Positions 61,398 to 64,000 of a stretch of DNA of 64,000 nucleotides are shown here, in pieces. The translations under genes were made by a program, and so were the position numbers. Positions within the stretch are counted from its first letter, which is position 1. Each line of letters begins with the position of its first letter. This DNA comes from Vitis vinifera (taxonomy: Eukaryota; Streptophyta; Magnoliopsida; Vitales; Vitaceae). Below the pieces are notes generated by a model that had not been told where the DNA came from, searched no databases, and worked only from the letters and a program-made list of their open reading frames with translations. The stretch spans positions 342,501-406,500 of the forward strand of contig NC_081823.1 in NCBI RefSeq assembly GCF_030704535.1. Reading direction: 5' to 3'.

Positions 61398-62633
61398 TCA
61401 CATACTTTCTTTCTCTTTTCCTCCACTCTTGTTGCCAGTGCCTCCCTTGGCTTCCTTGAGAATGAGTTCCAACAGCCTTTCATATGCTCCAATGGCTGAT
61501 TCAAGTATATCAATGGCTCTACTCCTGTCCTTCACTGCCACCCCCAGCTTCTCTTTCATTTCTTCCATCTTCCTCACTGGCCTGCTAAGCTCCCTTGCTG
61601 CTAATCCTGACTTCTCCCTCCATTCTTCCATGTTTATTCCCAGATTGGAACTGCTCCCTCTACTATTAGCCACCCCCCTGGCCATCACCAGGTCGCTGAT
61701 GCTCACCATCTCATTGCCCAGCACCGTCATCACCTGCCCTTTCTCCACCTCCCAGATCCAGACATTCCCGTCTTCCGATCCTGACACCAGGTTCCGCCCC
61801 TGATTCAGCATTGCCAATGATACTACTGGCCCACCATGCTTCTCACGCCATTTGATCACTTGCAGGTTTCGTTTGGTCAGTTGTCGGGTTGGGGACTTTG
61901 TTGCTCCAATGTAGATTGAGCCATCTGACCCTGCAGCGTAGAAATGGGACTCGGTTGGGTCGATTGCCAGGCCTGCCATGGGACACGGGAGAGCCACCGT
62001 GCGCAGCAGGAGCCCTTGGGGGAGGCTCCAGAACTTGCATGTGCCATCTGCAGAGCATGAGATCATAGTAGAGTTGCAGGGCCCAATTCTAATGGTGGTC
62101 ACAGAAGAGGCATGCCCAACAAAGCAATGTGACGCAAAATTGCCTGGGTTTTTACCTGGTGAGGTCGCCACAAGCTGGAAGATTGGGGCTACTACAATGG
62201 AGCCATCGTCACTACCAGATATGAGGAGAGACCCATCATCGTTGATTTCAAGGCAGGAGACAGACTTGGAATGTGCAGGAAACGTTTGAATTGTCTTCCC
62301 TGAGGGCAGTGAGATGGAATAAATGTGGCCAGAAAGTCCCCCAGCAAAGAGGTATGCACCGTCAAGAGTGGCAGCAAGCGGAGCCACTGGTTCAGGGAGA
62401 GGGAGGTGGTTGAAGACCGCAGAAGACCACCAGTTATAGAGGTTGATTGAGCCTGCACCGGTGGCTGAGATATGGGAGGCCGCAATGAGGCCCTTTCCAG
62501 CAAGGGTGAGGCCTTTCGGGGGTGATCGGCTTCCAGTGAAGTGAGCTATGATGGCACCTGAGTAAGGATCATACGCAATAATGGGGCCATCAGGGGAGCT
62601 AGTCAGGACAATTTCCGGCAAAAAGGATGCCAT
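61398..62633 (-). CDS. RID3: WD40 protein, ROOT INITIATION DEFECTIVE 3 / IPI3 / WDR18 type
   Basis: WD-repeat protein of the Rix1-complex subunit family (yeast Ipi3, animal WDR18), which acts in pre-60S ribosome maturation in the nucleus; Arabidopsis RID3 is needed for root and shoot meristem formation. One uninterrupted exon of 411 codons. It starts MASFLPEIVLTSSPDGPIIA and carries the family block TGSRSPPKGLTLAGKGLIAA. WD units are visible at AHSKSVSCLEINDDGSLLIS, GHASSVTTIRIG, AIDPTESHFYAAGSDGS and SGSEDGNVWIWEVEKGQV. A C-terminal helix (MEEMKEKLGV, AIDILESAIGAYERLLELIL) and a Lys/Gly/Glu tail follow. An open frame reaches further upstream only through non-ATG codons, so the ATG at 62,633 is chosen. 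I did not see introns. Confidence 0.88.
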   Translation of the reverse strand: MASFLPEIVLTSSPDGPIIAYDPYSGAIIAHFTGSRSPPKGLTLAGKGLIAASHISATGAGSINLYNWWSSAVFNHLPLPEPVAPLAATLDGAYLFAGGLSGHIYSISLPSGKTIQTFPAHSKSVSCLEINDDGSLLISGSDDGSIVVAPIFQLVATSPGKNPGNFASHCFVGHASSVTTIRIGPCNSTMISCSADGTCKFWSLPQGLLLRTVALPCPMAGLAIDPTESHFYAAGSDGSIYIGATKSPTRQLTKRNLQVIKWREKHGGPVVSLAMLNQGRNLVSGSEDGNVWIWEVEKGQVMTVLGNEMVSISDLVMARGVANSRGSSSNLGINMEEWREKSGLAARELSRPVRKMEEMKEKLGVAVKDRSRAIDILESAIGAYERLLELILKEAKGGTGNKSGGKEKESM

Positions 62634-63885
62634 TTTCAGGTAGTACAACAACTAACATGGAATAAAAGGAAGGGTCACGAGAAGATGATTTCGAGACCTT
62701 GAAAACAAGGTGCTTGCAGTCATCTAACTTGGCTGCTTATCCTTTATTACAAGCTGGTTGGTTATAAATTTGTTATGGTTTTATTTCCATAAAATATATG
62801 ATACTAATTAATGATCTTGGTAGCCTTATCTTGGAGTTCTAAGAGACTCGAGTACCTGCCGATTTCACTGCCCTTTAGCTTCCTCAAGCAATGTTGCTCT
62901 TCCTTCTGCAAGTCTGCTGACCAATATCACTTCCATGAAAAACTCACCGGTCATCACAAACCCAGATCAGGGTTTACAAGCATGGTGTAAGTGAAAAAGT
63001 ACTCCAGTCCAATGCCTTTGTTAGTTTCTGAGAAGAGTGACAGCAAAAAGTTTTCCTCAGAAAATGCTTCTATGAGTTGTAAACAACTTGCCATTTAAGA
63101 AGGAATGGGACAACTTTCTATACCTCTTGTAGATCACATGTCAAGTGTGGATACTCCCAGCTTGTTCAGATTCTTCTTCTGCATGAATCATGTGAACTAG
63201 GATTTGCGGTCTGAGCTCTGACAGGGCAGCAAGTAAAAAGCAGGAATCCCTGAGCTGAAGTCTGAGTTAATCACCTGGCTAAAGAGGTTCTATTACAATC
63301 ACTCGCTAGGGTTTCGATCAAAACCGTTATCATATTCATCAGCCACCATATATTTAAGTGTTAAAAGACAAATTTGGCTGGACATACCTGGAATGGAAGG
63401 TCCCAAGTTCAAATCCTGGCCATAATCTGAGACGCAATTCTTAACACAATTTTTGAACCCTTGTTTTGATTCAAAACTATTACCATTCATATTCAAGACC
63501 TGGCAACCATACTACTTTTTTAAGAAATAATAAAGGAAGAAAGTCTACAATCAATCATAAAAAGGAAATCAAACTCAAGTCATTTCAAGTCCTGTGATCA
63601 CAAGAACTTGAATGTGCCAAGGCTCGAATTTACCTACTATGGCTCTGTTTTGTTGCTGAGACACTAGTGGAGAAGAAAAAAAAGCAAACACTGGAAGTTA
63701 CATGGAGGAGAATCATATCTTCATCATATGAAGTCAACAAGAAGAATGATATCTGTTTTAGATCCATCCCCAATGTGGAGCTACATTCATTTCTTTGGTG
63801 TATAATGTTCCAAGTACTGATTGAATTTGAAGGAAAGTACACAAAATTGATTACAAATATCCTAGAAGAAACCATATCTGGGTGA
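62634..63885. other. Upstream region of RID3; no gene seen
   Basis: Leader and promoter of RID3 are expected here. An AGTTCAAATCC box near 63,408 resembles a tRNA/SINE B-box but has no partner. At 63,644-63,663 the minus strand carries GTGTCTCAGCAACAAAACAG, the first-intron motif. Confidence 0.4.
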
Positions 63886-64000
63886 GATACTGAATTTACA
63901 AAACCCAGTTTCGATGCACAATTTTCTGAATCAAGAATGCTGCTAAGGCTTCCTCCCAATGGGTATGTTGATGACATTGCAGCATCATTGTTGAGTTGAA
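63860..64000 (-). CDS. Possible partial exon at the window edge
   Basis: On the minus strand an open frame enters from outside the window and reads LNNDAAMSSTYPLGGSLSSI, then LDSENCASKLGFVNSVSHPD, before a possible donor (ATATG/GTTTCT). Downstream lies intron-like sequence with the first-intron motif. I do not recognise the protein. It could be the 5' coding exon of a gene lying mostly outside, or chance. Confidence 0.25.

Noticed and set aside
61429-62289. Plus-strand open frames of 103-124 codons
   Set aside because: Antisense shadows of the RID3 coding exon.
63405-63420. AGTTCAAATCC resembling a tRNA B-box
   Set aside because: No A-box or cloverleaf partner nearby; not enough for a tRNA or SINE call.
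1-64000. CRISPR arrays, operons, bacterial-type ribosome binding sites, rRNA or tRNA genes
   Set aside because: None seen; the sequence is clearly plant nuclear, and the repeats present are tandem duplications, LTRs or MITEs.

Overview
The window looks like nuclear DNA of a woody eudicot, most likely a grapevine (Vitis). Reasons: intron-rich genes with plant splice sites, very AT-rich intergenic DNA, eudicot orthologues, and Ty1/copia, L1-type and MITE repeats. The species is inferred from general resemblance, not from a search.

Layout. Positions 1-18,300 hold no intact gene: one orphan 5' exon candidate, decayed repeats, MITEs and a nested inverted-repeat cluster. A MIKC*-type MADS-box gene (+, 18,315-22,962) follows. 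I could thread all 20 exons into one open frame of 668 codons. Seven consecutive exons are tandem copies of one ~117-nt exon, and this is the most unusual feature of the window. A domesticated hAT transposase gene of the DAYSLEEPER/RICESLEEPER type (-, 27,074-29,352) has a long 5'UTR intron and a leader near 33.3-33.5 kb.

Positions 36.6-62.6 kb form the gene-rich part. NADK3 (NADH/NAD kinase, +, five exons) converges on HEI10 (meiotic crossover RING protein, -, seven coding exons). HEI10 is divergent from BBX22 (double B-box light-signalling regulator, +, three exons), across a ~1.1-kb promoter region with two G-boxes and an E2F-type site. BBX22 is stretched to over 14 kb: its first intron contains degenerate tandem repeats plus two separate Ty1/copia insertions with target duplications, and its second intron holds a 5'-truncated LINE. 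A single-exon WD40 gene (RID3/IPI3/WDR18 type, -) follows. A possible partial minus-strand exon lies at the right edge.

The host genes do not form one pathway. They share one curious feature: a motif close to TTTTCTCAGCAACCAAACAG, in sense orientation, in the first or 5'UTR intron of the hAT-derived gene, NADK3, HEI10 and (several times) BBX22, and in three decayed local repeats.
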